Below are positions 1-8,483 of a stretch of 64,000 nt of DNA, in pieces. This DNA is from Ruthenibacterium sp. (GTDB taxonomy: Bacteria; Bacillota; Clostridia; Oscillospirales; Ruminococcaceae). The stretch covers positions 1 to 64,000 of the forward strand of contig JAHHSL010000005.1 in the NCBI GenBank assembly GCA_020025235.1, read 5' to 3'. The notes under the pieces were generated by a model. That model ran no database searches, was not told the DNA's origin, and saw nothing but the letters and a program-made list of their open reading frames with translations. The first letter of the stretch is position 1, and each line of letters begins with the position of its first letter. The translations under genes and the position numbers were made by a program.

Positions 1-1226
1 AGCATCCGGAAGCACTGCGCATTGTGGGCGTTGCAGACCCGGACCCCATTCGCCGCAAAAAGACGGCAGAGTTCTTCGGCTTTGGCGAGGATATGTGCTT
101 TGAAAGCGCCGAGGCGCTGGCAGAACTGCCCAAGTGCGCCGACGCGATCATCAACGGCACCATGGATACCCAGCATGTGCCGACAGCGATCCCGCTGCTG
201 CGCCGCGGCTATGATATGCTGCTGGAAAAGCCCTTTGCAGTATCCGAGGATGAAATGTGGGAGCTGCAGCGGGTGGTGCAGGAGACAGGCCGCAAGGTCA
301 TGATCTGCCACGTCCTGCGCTATGCGCCGTTCTATGTTGCCGTAAAGGAACGCCTGTTGAGCGGCGAGATCGGTGACATCATCAACATTCAGGCAACCGA
401 GCACGTCACCTATCATCATCTGGCTGTTGCATTCGTGCGCGGCAAATGGGGCAACGAGAATGTCTGCGGCGCACCGATGCTGCTTGCAAAGTGCTGCCAT
501 GATTTGGACCTTCTGATGTGGCTCAAGAGCGGTGTGGCTCCGCGCAGCATCGCAAGCTTCGGCAGCGACTTCCAGTTCGATCCTTCCAAAAAGCCCGCAG
601 GCTCCGGCAAGCGCTGCATGGTGGATTGCGAAATCGAGGATCAGTGCCTGTATTCCGCAAAGAAGCATTACATCGATCATCCGAACCGCTGGGGCTTCTA
701 TGTATGGAACTGCCTGGAGCACATCGACAATCCCACGATCGAGGATAAGATCGAATCCCTGAAAACCGACAACATCCACGGCCGCTGCATGTGGGACTGC
801 GACCATTCCAACGTGGATCACCAGTCCGTGCTCGTCAACTTTGCAGACGGCGCAACGGCAACGCTGAACATGATCGGCGGCGCCGCAAAGCCGGAACGCA
901 ACCTGCATATCATCGGCACCAAGGGCGAGATCAAGGGTCTGTTCGACGATTCGGTCTTTACCGTGCGCACCATTGATACCGCCAGCGAAACAGGCTGGAA
1001 GGAAGAAGTGGTCGATCTGAATATCGGCGGCGACAAGAGCGGTTTGACCGGCTCCCACGGCGGCGGAGACCTGCGCCTTGTGGAAGACTTCGTGCATGTG
1101 CTGCAGGGCGAAGAACCGTCCATTTCCTGCACCAGCATCAACGATTCGATCAACGGCCACCTTGCAGTGTTCCGCGCAGAAAAGGCAAGAACCACCGGCA
1201 CGGTTGTCGAAATGCCGTCCCTGTGA
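1..1226 (+). CDS. Gfo/Idh/MocA family oxidoreductase, 5' end cut by window edge
   Basis: The reading frame is open from base 3, giving 407 visible residues. The start codon and most of the first Rossmann strand lie upstream. The EKP motif of the family (LLEKPFAV) is near visible residue 75, and a metal/substrate-type H-D pair (CCHDLDLLMW) follows. The C-terminal domain carries an unusual cysteine-rich insertion (RCMVDCEIEDQC, later RCMWDCD) that could bind a metal. The family performs NAD(P)-dependent oxidation or reduction of sugars in the cytoplasm; the substrate cannot be told. It is followed by a strong terminator and is probably the last gene of an upstream operon. Confidence 0.85.
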   Translation, partial: HPEALRIVGVADPDPIRRKKTAEFFGFGEDMCFESAEALAELPKCADAIINGTMDTQHVPTAIPLLRRGYDMLLEKPFAVSEDEMWELQRVVQETGRKVMICHVLRYAPFYVAVKERLLSGEIGDIINIQATEHVTYHHLAVAFVRGKWGNENVCGAPMLLAKCCHDLDLLMWLKSGVAPRSIASFGSDFQFDPSKKPAGSGKRCMVDCEIEDQCLYSAKKHYIDHPNRWGFYVWNCLEHIDNPTIEDKIESLKTDNIHGRCMWDCDHSNVDHQSVLVNFADGATATLNMIGGAAKPERNLHIIGTKGEIKGLFDDSVFTVRTIDTASETGWKEEVVDLNIGGDKSGLTGSHGGGDLRLVEDFVHVLQGEEPSISCTSINDSINGHLAVFRAEKARTTGTVVEMPSL

Positions 1227-1257
1227 TCCGGCGGCTGTGCGAAAACAAAAAGAAACC

Positions 1258-1303
1258 AAAACACCCCCCGCGGCAGAAGTTTTCTGCTGCGGGGGGTGTT
1301 TTT
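1258..1303. terminator. Rho-independent terminator, probably bidirectional
   Basis: A stem of about 19 bases (AACACCCCCCGC...GCGGGGGGTGTT) has one mismatch and a short loop. It ends in T5 on the plus strand, with a weaker T-run on the minus strand. It separates the plus-strand oxidoreductase from the convergent response regulator. Confidence 0.85.
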
Positions 1304-1360
1304 CTGCAAAAGGGGGCGGCAAGGCGGGCGCTTACCTTATTATAATAGAGGAGCACCGCA

Positions 1361-2989
1361 TTACAGGCCGGCCGGGTGCTCTTTGCCGGCTGCGGGCAGG
1401 GATTCGCCTGCGGCTGCAGCCTCGGAAGGAGACATGCCGGTGTATTTTTTGAACACCTTGCTGAAATAGTGCGGATTATCGAAGCCCAGACGTTCGCTGA
1501 CCTGACAGACCTTGAGATGCTCCTGCAAAAGGAGCGTTTTTGCGGTGCTGATCTTCAGGCTTACGACAAAATCGTTGAAGCCAAGCTCGCTGTACTGGCG
1601 GAACAGACTGCTTAAGTAGTTCTGGCTGATGCCAATGGCCGCCGCGACCTCCCCAAGGGAAAGTCGGTCGCAGATATGGGTGCGGATGTACTCCTTCGCG
1701 TCTGCAACAAGGTGATATTTCGGGTCGGTGCTGCGGATGTTCATAGCGGAAATCACCATTGCGCGCAGCACATCGTGATATTCTACCAGTTCAGTGCCGG
1801 ATGTGCAGGCATACAGCGAGCGGTAGCTCTGCGGATAGCCGGAAAAGGCATCCGTAAGCAGCTGCCTGCTGTTATCAAGACATGTGAGCACGACATGCAG
1901 CACGCAGGAGGTAAGCGCAACGGCGAACGAAAGCGGTTCGCACAAGGCCGCGCGCGCCAGACTGTCCATAATATGGTTGAACTGTGCGATATCGCTGTGT
2001 TCGATCGCATCAATAACGGCGCGTTCCAGGCGTGTGAACTGCTGTTCGGCCACGATCTGCTCATCCGAAATCTGATTTTCGCTGGTGTGCCAGTGCACGG
2101 TGCCGTCCGGTGCATTGTGCGAAGCAGACTGTGCGCAGGTGAAATCCGCCGACAGGTGGATCAGATGTTCGGTGGGACGGCTTGCGCCGCAGGCAATGCG
2201 GATGCCGAAATACTGCTCACACAGGCGGTCGGTTTCCTGCACGGCACATTCGCAGATGTGCGCGGCGTCGTCGTCGCGGCCGAGCATCAGCACAAAGGCG
2301 ATGCGCTCAAAATGACTTGCCGCCACAAAGCACGGCGCGTACAGGCTGACAGTCGATTTCACAAGATCCATAACACGCAGATACAGGTTGTACTGCTGCA
2401 TGTAGTTGGCTTTGACGGAATCCGGATATTTCACCTGTGCGCACACGGCAAGATACCGTTCGGCCTGGATGTGAAGATTGAAGTTGTGCGCAATGTCCAG
2501 AATCTCGCTTTCGGAATGATAGCCGCCGATCAGGATATTGTTGTAAAAGCGGTTGATGAACACATTGCCGATCGAGGATGCGTTCTGCGCGGGCAGTGAG
2601 TTCTGCCGTGCGCGCACGTCGTTGATCGCGCGGTGCAGCGCTTCGGAAAGCTTTTCGGCGGAAAGCTCCATTTTCAGAAGATAGGCGCTTGCCGAAAAGC
2701 GCAGCGCCTGCCGTGCGTAGGAAAAATCCTCGTAGCTTGTCAGCAGAATAAAGGCGGGCGCGGGGCGGAAATGCTCGCAGGCGAACTCCAGAAGCTCCAG
2801 CCCGCTCATCACCGGCATGCGGATATCCGTGATGACAATATCGGGCATCGTCTCCTGCATCAGTTCCAGCGCGGCCTGCCCGTTGGCGGCGCTGCCGGAA
2901 ACTTCGACGTCAAGCCCGCAGCCGGAAAGCATGGCGGAAAGCCCCATGCGCGCCAGCGGTTCGTCATCGACAATCAAAATCTTATACAT
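1361..2989 (-). CDS. YesN-like response regulator with AraC-type DNA-binding domain
   Basis: 542 residues. The N-terminal receiver domain has D8/D9 (VDDEP) and phosphoacceptor D55 (VITDIRMP). The C-terminal ~100 residues form a double helix-turn-helix AraC domain (LSLGEVAAAIGISQNYLSSL, then a second helix pair ending KYTGMSPSE). The start is the ATG of MYKILIVDD because GGAGGAAGAG lies just upstream; longer in-frame starts have no such site. It overlaps the end of the upstream kinase by 8 bases, so the pair is translationally coupled. Family members activate an adjacent carbohydrate ABC importer, here most likely the one at 5114-8294. Confidence 0.92.
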   Translation of the reverse strand: MYKILIVDDEPLARMGLSAMLSGCGLDVEVSGSAANGQAALELMQETMPDIVITDIRMPVMSGLELLEFACEHFRPAPAFILLTSYEDFSYARQALRFSASAYLLKMELSAEKLSEALHRAINDVRARQNSLPAQNASSIGNVFINRFYNNILIGGYHSESEILDIAHNFNLHIQAERYLAVCAQVKYPDSVKANYMQQYNLYLRVMDLVKSTVSLYAPCFVAASHFERIAFVLMLGRDDDAAHICECAVQETDRLCEQYFGIRIACGASRPTEHLIHLSADFTCAQSASHNAPDGTVHWHTSENQISDEQIVAEQQFTRLERAVIDAIEHSDIAQFNHIMDSLARAALCEPLSFAVALTSCVLHVVLTCLDNSRQLLTDAFSGYPQSYRSLYACTSGTELVEYHDVLRAMVISAMNIRSTDPKYHLVADAKEYIRTHICDRLSLGEVAAAIGISQNYLSSLFRQYSELGFNDFVVSLKISTAKTLLLQEHLKVCQVSERLGFDNPHYFSKVFKKYTGMSPSEAAAAGESLPAAGKEHPAGL

Positions 2990-4790
2990 ACTCTTCCTCC
3001 GAAGCCTTTTCCGGTTCCGTTTCTTCAAACGGTACGCGGACGGTGATCTGCGTATAATGCCCGACCACGCTGCGCATCGAAATGCCGTAGCCGCTGCCGT
3101 ATTCCATGGTGAGCCGTTCGTGGATATTGTGCAGCGCGATGCCGCTTGCGCCGCCGGTGCGCTGGGAGCGGTATGCGTTTTTGCGCAGCTGCTCGAGTGT
3201 TTCGGGCGGGATGCCCACACCGTTGTCGGTTACGGCAAGCAGCAGGTCGTCCCCTTCGCGGTAGGCGTGAATGTCGATCAGCACCGTGCCGCCCGCAGGG
3301 TCGATGCCGTAAAACATCGCGTTTTCGACAAGCGGCTGCAGGATGAACTTGATGATCTTGGCATTCATCAGGGCTTCATCGGTGCGGTAGCGAATGGAAA
3401 AGCCGCTGCCGTAGCGGTAGGTCTGGATAATCTCGTAATCGTGCACGAAGGCAAGCTCTTCGCGCAGGGTGCAGGAATCGGTTTCGATGCGGGTGATGTG
3501 GCGCAGCATACGCATCAGCGCGGTCGTCATTTCGCTCATGCCGGGCACGCCGTTCATTTCGCCCAGCCAGCGGATCGAATTTAATGTATTATAAAGGAAG
3601 TGCGGCGTGATCTGCCCCTGAAGCGCGCGGAAGGAAAGCTGATTGCGCTTTTTTTCATCCTCCAGCTGGGTTTTCATCAGCTGCACGAACGCGCCGGACA
3701 TTTCGGTGATATCCGAGCTGATCGCCCCGAATTCATCATCGGAGGAAAGCGGCCTGCGCTCGGAAAAATCCCCCAGTGTCAGCGCATGCAGCTGGCTTTG
3801 GATGTACGCGACGGGGCGCGCGACGATGTGATTGAGCACCAGATACACGACCAGCACGCACGCGGCGGCGAACAGCAGCACCAGCGGCAGAACAGCGGCA
3901 AAATACTGCGGCAGCTGCATGTGATAGGCGGGAACCGGCAGAAACAGCGTCCAGCCGAGCAGATCGAGGGAATACCCAACCATGCCGATGCCGTCGATCG
4001 CATCGACCGGCCCTGTTGTGAACGCGCCGTTCTGGTATACTTCGTCGGCCGCTGCGCCGAGCGGCTCAAACAGATCGGAACGTTCGGCAAAGCCGTGGGG
4101 AGACATTTCCCATACGGTTTCGTCCGAACGGATGTAAACAAGCTGCCCGCCCTCTTTAAAATAGGTGGAAAACTGATCCTGCAGGATCCGGCTTCCCATG
4201 GCGATATACGCGGTGCCGATCGGGGTTTTGCCGTCCAGATAATACACGGGCTCGGCAAACGGGATAATGTACCGGTCGTTTGTCTGGTACGCGTAGAAAA
4301 ACGGAGAAGGAAGGATGCGGGGAGAATCCGGCACGCCGATTTCGGGGCAAAGCTCGTGGAAAATGGCAAGATCCGAAGAATGGCCGGACACCGAGCCGAC
4401 GCTGATGTATTGGGGGTGGCGTGCGGAAACGAGCATCAGCTTGGAAAGGTAATCGTTGATGTTTGCGCTGTAAATCAGCGTGTTGACGTCGCTGAGCGCG
4501 CCCACCAGAGAGCTGCCGTATGAGGTGGAGCCGAACGGGTCGTTCTGCAGATAGCGGCGTATCCGGCTGTCGTTGGAGATCAGCTGGGGAACGCGCATGA
4601 TGCGGATGATGCTGCGCTCCAGATTGCCGGCTGCCGAACTGAGCTGGATGCCCAGCGAACGCGGGATGTCGGTGCGGTAGGATGCTTCGGCGCTGTGGAA
4701 CATCATTGTGCCGAATACGAACAGAATGATCACGGCAATCAGAAACACGACGCAAAGCAGCTTGAAGCGCAGACTTTTTTGGAATTTCAT
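2982..4790 (-). CDS. YesM-like sensor histidine kinase
   Basis: 602 residues. A membrane segment at about 11-31 is followed by an extracytoplasmic sensor region of about 265 residues, a second membrane segment at about 297-319, then HAMP. The His_kinase domain has phosphoacceptor H397 (QITPHFLYNTLNSI). The ATPase domain has an N-box (LVENAMFYGIDP) and a G-box (DNGVGIPPE). This order is typical of the LytS/YesM group, which senses extracellular sugars or their loaded binding protein. It is cotranscribed with the response regulator and divergent from the importer across a 323-base control region. Confidence 0.92.
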   Translation of the reverse strand: MKFQKSLRFKLLCVVFLIAVIILFVFGTMMFHSAEASYRTDIPRSLGIQLSSAAGNLERSIIRIMRVPQLISNDSRIRRYLQNDPFGSTSYGSSLVGALSDVNTLIYSANINDYLSKLMLVSARHPQYISVGSVSGHSSDLAIFHELCPEIGVPDSPRILPSPFFYAYQTNDRYIIPFAEPVYYLDGKTPIGTAYIAMGSRILQDQFSTYFKEGGQLVYIRSDETVWEMSPHGFAERSDLFEPLGAAADEVYQNGAFTTGPVDAIDGIGMVGYSLDLLGWTLFLPVPAYHMQLPQYFAAVLPLVLLFAAACVLVVYLVLNHIVARPVAYIQSQLHALTLGDFSERRPLSSDDEFGAISSDITEMSGAFVQLMKTQLEDEKKRNQLSFRALQGQITPHFLYNTLNSIRWLGEMNGVPGMSEMTTALMRMLRHITRIETDSCTLREELAFVHDYEIIQTYRYGSGFSIRYRTDEALMNAKIIKFILQPLVENAMFYGIDPAGGTVLIDIHAYREGDDLLLAVTDNGVGIPPETLEQLRKNAYRSQRTGGASGIALHNIHERLTMEYGSGYGISMRSVVGHYTQITVRVPFEETEPEKASEEEYV

Positions 4791-4864
4791 TGTGGCGTAC
4801 CCCTCTGCCGGCGGGGTCCTTTGCAGGACGAATCTCCGGAATTATTACAAAATATATACAATAC

Positions 4865-4901
4865 GCATAAAGTGTTTCACCAAATGAAGAAAACTTTATG
4901 C
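4865..4901. promoter_or_regulatory. Inverted-repeat operator candidate between yesMN-like genes and importer
   Basis: GCATAAAGTGTTTC at 4865-4878 faces GAAAACTTTATGC at 4889-4901, a near-perfect inverted pair separated by 10 bases. A third copy of the half-site is at 5021-5034. The location between the divergent regulator and importer suggests a site for the AraC-type response regulator. Binding is inferred, not shown. Confidence 0.5.
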
Positions 4902-5015
4902 AAGGTGTTGTGCGGCGGGTGTAAGATTTTATCCACCGACTGGAATATATTATACGCCTTTGCCGCGAAAAGTTCAAACTCAGGAAAATTACACTATTCA
5001 CAATAAAATATTACA

Positions 5016-5044
5016 TTGAAGAAAAACTTTGTGCAATCTATAAT
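5016..5044 (+). promoter_or_regulatory. Sigma-A promoter for the sugar ABC importer
   Basis: TTGAAG (5016-5021) and TATAAT (5039-5044) have a 17-base spacer, about 70 bases upstream of the binding-protein start. Confidence 0.75.
5021..5034 (+). promoter_or_regulatory. Third regulator half-site inside the importer promoter
   Basis: GAAAAACTTTGTGC has the same pattern as the half-sites at 4865 and 4889. It sits in the spacer, touching the last base of the -35 hexamer. A factor bound here would affect RNA polymerase directly. Confidence 0.4.
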
Positions 5045-5113
5045 AAAGGCATCAAAAACAAACCGCCGCCGCGTGCAGCATGACGGGCGGCACAAATGAA
5101 AACGGAGGAAACT

Positions 5114-6430
5114 ATGAAAAAGGTATTGGCAATTGTCCTTTCAATGGTTATGGCGCTCGGCCTTTTGGCCGGCTGCGGCTCATCTTCCTCTTCCGCATCG
5201 GCAGAAGCTCCCGATGGTTCTTCCAAGGCGGAAACCGAAAGCAAGAGCGACGGCGACGTCAGCATCCGCGTCATTCTGTGGGACTATTCAAACGTAAGCT
5301 ACTTCAAAGAGATCTTTGCCGCATTTGAGGAATCGCACCCCGGCATGAAGGTCGACGTTGTGGAAGCATCCGCAGCCGAATATGACGACCTGATCCAGGT
5401 GAAGCTTTCCTCGAAGGAAAATTACGACGTGGTGTTCACCAAAGGCACGCCGGCACTGAGCGCACTGATCGCAAAGGGCCATATGATGCCGCTGGATGAC
5501 TTCATCAGCAGCGACCCGGATTTTGATAAGACCAAGTATGCAGGCCTTGTCGATCAGCTTTCGCTGGACGGCAAAGTTTACGGCATCCCGTTCCGCAAGG
5601 ATAACCACCTGCTGTATTACAACAAAGACCTGTTCGACGCACAGAAGGTGGAATATCCGAAGGACGGCATGACCATGGATGAATTCTATGAGCTGGCCAA
5701 GAAGATGACCTACGGCGAAGGCGCAGACAAGGTTTACGGCGCGCACTATCATGTATGGCCGGGCATCGTTTCCAACCCTGCAAAGCGCACGGGCGTGTAT
5801 TCCACGCTGGACGATACCGTCGATTCCCTCAAGCCGTATTATGAAACCGTTCTGAAGATGCAGGACGAAGGCCTTATCATGGACTACGGCGAACTGAAAG
5901 CAACCAACACGCATTATTCCGGCGTTTTCTACAACCAGCAGGTTGCGATGATGCCGATCGGCACATGGTACATCAACATGCTGCTTGAGCATGCCGATTT
6001 CAACTGGGGCGTCTGCTCGCTGCCCAGTGTGGAGGGTTTGCCCAATGAAGCAGCTGCAATCGGCGGCGTAACGCCTGTCAGCATCGGCGCATATGCCGCA
6101 CACCCGCAGGAAGCATGGGAACTCATCAAGTTCCTTACCGGTGAAGAAGGCGCGAAGATCCTTGCAAACTGCGGCATCCTGCCCGGCTATTCCTGCGACG
6201 CCGTCAACGAAATTTTTGACAGCCTTGCATCCAAGAAGCCCGGCGTGCCGGAAAACCTTTCCAAGTACATCAACATTGAAAAGCACATCGTTGAAGAGCC
6301 GATGAGCCCGACCGGCCGCGAAGTCAGCAAGATCAACGATGAAGAACACAGCCTGATCATGACGAACTCCATTAGTCTGGAGGATGGTCTGAAAGAGTGG
6401 GACGAACGTCTTGCAGAGCTGAAGAAATAA
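5114..6430 (+). CDS. Extracellular solute-binding lipoprotein of a sugar ABC importer
   Basis: 438 residues. The lipoprotein signal peptide is MKKVLAIVL... with lipobox LLAGC (Cys21), followed by a serine/glutamate-rich linker. The rest has the fold of family 1 sugar-binding proteins, with typical segments such as VYGIPFRKDNHLLYYNKDLF and PVSIGAYAAHPQEAWELIKF. The ATG at 5114 is preferred over the one at 5096 because GGAGGAAACT lies directly upstream and the signal peptide then starts correctly. First gene of the importer operon. Its transcript runs into a terminator at 6443-6477, which should leave it in excess over the permeases. The sugar is unknown. Confidence 0.92.
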   Translation: MKKVLAIVLSMVMALGLLAGCGSSSSSASAEAPDGSSKAETESKSDGDVSIRVILWDYSNVSYFKEIFAAFEESHPGMKVDVVEASAAEYDDLIQVKLSSKENYDVVFTKGTPALSALIAKGHMMPLDDFISSDPDFDKTKYAGLVDQLSLDGKVYGIPFRKDNHLLYYNKDLFDAQKVEYPKDGMTMDEFYELAKKMTYGEGADKVYGAHYHVWPGIVSNPAKRTGVYSTLDDTVDSLKPYYETVLKMQDEGLIMDYGELKATNTHYSGVFYNQQVAMMPIGTWYINMLLEHADFNWGVCSLPSVEGLPNEAAAIGGVTPVSIGAYAAHPQEAWELIKFLTGEEGAKILANCGILPGYSCDAVNEIFDSLASKKPGVPENLSKYINIEKHIVEEPMSPTGREVSKINDEEHSLIMTNSISLEDGLKEWDERLAELKK

Positions 6431-6442
6431 TCTGCAGTCTTT

Positions 6443-6477
6443 AAATGATGCCCCGGCCTCACGGGGCATCATTTTTT
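6443..6477 (+). terminator. Intra-operon terminator after the binding protein
   Basis: AAATGATGCCCCG pairs with CGGGGCATCATTT around a 6-base loop, followed by a T-run. It lies between binding protein and permease, so partial readthrough is expected. Confidence 0.8.
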
Positions 6478-6494
6478 AAAAAGGAGGAAATGCA

Positions 6495-7418
6495 ATGGCC
6501 GAAAAAGCAGTGAAAAGCCGCAAAAAGCCGAAAATGAAATATTCCCTCAAGCAGAACCTGATTGCCTATTCGTTTATCCTGCCGAACTTTATCGGCTTTC
6601 TGTGCCTGACATTCGTCCCGATCTTATTTTCGTTTATCCTGAGCGTGTGCGAATGGGACGCAGGCAACGCATCGGCAATTACGTTTGTCGGGCTTGATAA
6701 CTTCCGTGCAATGGCGGATGACCCCACATTCAAAATCGCGACGAAAAACACCTTTATCTATACGCTCGGCGTCGTGCCGGCAACCATGATCCTTTCGCTG
6801 CTGATCGCAATGCTGCTCAACTGCAACATCAAAGGCCGCACTTTCTTCCGCTCCGTGGTATTCTTCCCGTATGTTGCCTCTCTGGTGGCGGTGGGCGTTG
6901 TGTGGAACGCGCTGTTCCACCCCAGCAACGGCCCGGTCAACCAGCTTCTGGCGGCGCTGGGCGTGGAAAACCTTCCGCGCTGGGCGGCTTCCACAACGTG
7001 GGCCATGCCGACCCTGATCCTGCTTACGATCTGGAAAAACGTCGGCTATTACACTATTGTTTATCTGGCGGCACTGCAGGGCGTGCCCAAGGAACTGTAC
7101 GAAGCTTCGCGCATTGACGGCGCAAGCCCGTGGCAGCGCTTCAAAAACATCACATGGCCCATGGTCACGCCGACAACGTTCTTCGTGGTCGTTATGCTGA
7201 CGATCTTCACTTTCAAGGTGTTCGATATCATGTACATCACAACGCAGGGCGGCCCGGGACGCAGCACACAGGTGCTTGTGTACCACATCTACAACAAGGC
7301 GTTCATCAGTCAGGAATACGGTTATGCAAGTGCGCTGGCCATGATTCTGTTTGTGATCGTGCTGGTTGTGACGCTTGTTCAGTTCCGCGTTGAAAAGAAG
7401 TTTACGGATTATTTATAA
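6495..7418 (+). CDS. Sugar ABC transporter permease, MalF/UgpA type
   Basis: 307 residues with about six membrane helices. A Lys-rich N-terminal tail precedes the first helix (IAYSFILPNFIGFLCLTFV). The EAA loop that contacts the ATPase reads YEASRIDGASPWQRFKNITW. The ribosome site AAGGAGG is 8 bases before the ATG. It forms the inner-membrane channel with the permease at 7437. No ATPase gene is present in the cluster; such systems in Firmicutes usually share an MsmX-type ATPase encoded elsewhere. Confidence 0.92.
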   Translation: MAEKAVKSRKKPKMKYSLKQNLIAYSFILPNFIGFLCLTFVPILFSFILSVCEWDAGNASAITFVGLDNFRAMADDPTFKIATKNTFIYTLGVVPATMILSLLIAMLLNCNIKGRTFFRSVVFFPYVASLVAVGVVWNALFHPSNGPVNQLLAALGVENLPRWAASTTWAMPTLILLTIWKNVGYYTIVYLAALQGVPKELYEASRIDGASPWQRFKNITWPMVTPTTFFVVVMLTIFTFKVFDIMYITTQGGPGRSTQVLVYHIYNKAFISQEYGYASALAMILFVIVLVVTLVQFRVEKKFTDYL

Positions 7419-7436
7419 AAACGGGAGGAAAGCGAT

Positions 7437-8294
7437 ATGGAATCATCAAAACTGCTTCGGAAACGCAACCCCGTGCTGTATTGGATAACCCGTGTTCTTC
7501 TGTACGGCGCGCTGCTGTTTGCGGCCGCGATCATGCTGCTGCCGTTTTTGTGGATGCTTTCCGCATCGGTGAAGCTGCAGCAGGACGTCTTTGAATTCCC
7601 GATCCGTTGGATCCCGAAGGAATTTCAATGGGAAAACTATTCGATCATCTGGAAACAGATCCCGCTGCTTACCTATTTTAAAAACACGGCATTCCTGACC
7701 ATCGTTATCACGATCATCCAGCTCATCACCTCCAGCTTTGCCGCCTATGCATTTGCAAAAATGCAGTTCAAGGGCCGCGATACGCTGTTCCTGATGTACG
7801 TTACCACGATCGCGATCCCCTGGCAGGTATACATGGTGCCGCAGTACATCATGATGGGCAAGTTCGGTCTGACGGACTCGCTGTTCGGCATGATCCTGAT
7901 GCACTCGTTCACGGCATTCGGCGTGTTTTTGATCCGTCAGTTCTACATCGGCATCCCGAACGAACTGCTGGAAGCCGCGCGCATCGACGGCCTTTCCGAA
8001 TACGGCATCTGGATGCGCATTATGCTGCCGCTTTCCAAGCCGGCGATCGCAACGCTGTGCATCACAACGTTCGTCACCGAATGGAACGACTTCATGGGCC
8101 CGCTGATCTATCTGTCCACCGACAGCAAAAAGACACTGCAGCTTGGCCTGCGCCTGTTCATCGGCATGTATTCCGCCGATTATCAGCTGGTTATGGCGGC
8201 CTCCGTCGTATCGCTGATCCCGGTGTTCATCATGTTCGTATGTTTGCAGCGCTTCTTCGTGGAAGGCATTGCAACAAGCGGCCTGAAGGGCTGA
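7437..8294 (+). CDS. Sugar ABC transporter permease, MalG/UgpE type
   Basis: 285 residues with six predicted membrane helices. The EAA loop is LEAARIDGLSEYGIWMRIML and the C-terminal segment is typical of MalG-like subunits (FVEGIATSGLKG). The spacing to the previous permease is 18 bases, with GGGAGG before the ATG. It partners the permease at 6495. The operon ends at the terminator at 8327-8365. Confidence 0.92.
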   Translation: MESSKLLRKRNPVLYWITRVLLYGALLFAAAIMLLPFLWMLSASVKLQQDVFEFPIRWIPKEFQWENYSIIWKQIPLLTYFKNTAFLTIVITIIQLITSSFAAYAFAKMQFKGRDTLFLMYVTTIAIPWQVYMVPQYIMMGKFGLTDSLFGMILMHSFTAFGVFLIRQFYIGIPNELLEAARIDGLSEYGIWMRIMLPLSKPAIATLCITTFVTEWNDFMGPLIYLSTDSKKTLQLGLRLFIGMYSADYQLVMAASVVSLIPVFIMFVCLQRFFVEGIATSGLKG

Positions 8295-8326
8295 TGCAAA
8301 GGCGGCAAAAACAGAAAAGCTTTATC

Positions 8327-8365
8327 AAAAAAAGAGCTGTGAGAATTTTCTCACAGCTCTTTTTG
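8327..8365. terminator. Bidirectional terminator between importer and alpha-galactosidase
   Basis: AAAAAGAGCTGTGAGA pairs with TCTCACAGCTCTTTTT around a very short loop, with T-runs on both strands. The 8366-8483 stretch is GC-rich and holds nothing else I can name. Confidence 0.88.
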
Positions 8366-8483
8366 CGTCAATTGTAAGGCGGCGCTGCGGTGCGCCGCGG
8401 CGGAAAGCGCGGCAGCCGGAAAGCGCCGCACCCGCAAGCGCAAGGGGGGCATCACCCGCCCGCGCAAAACGCCCGCCTGTGTG

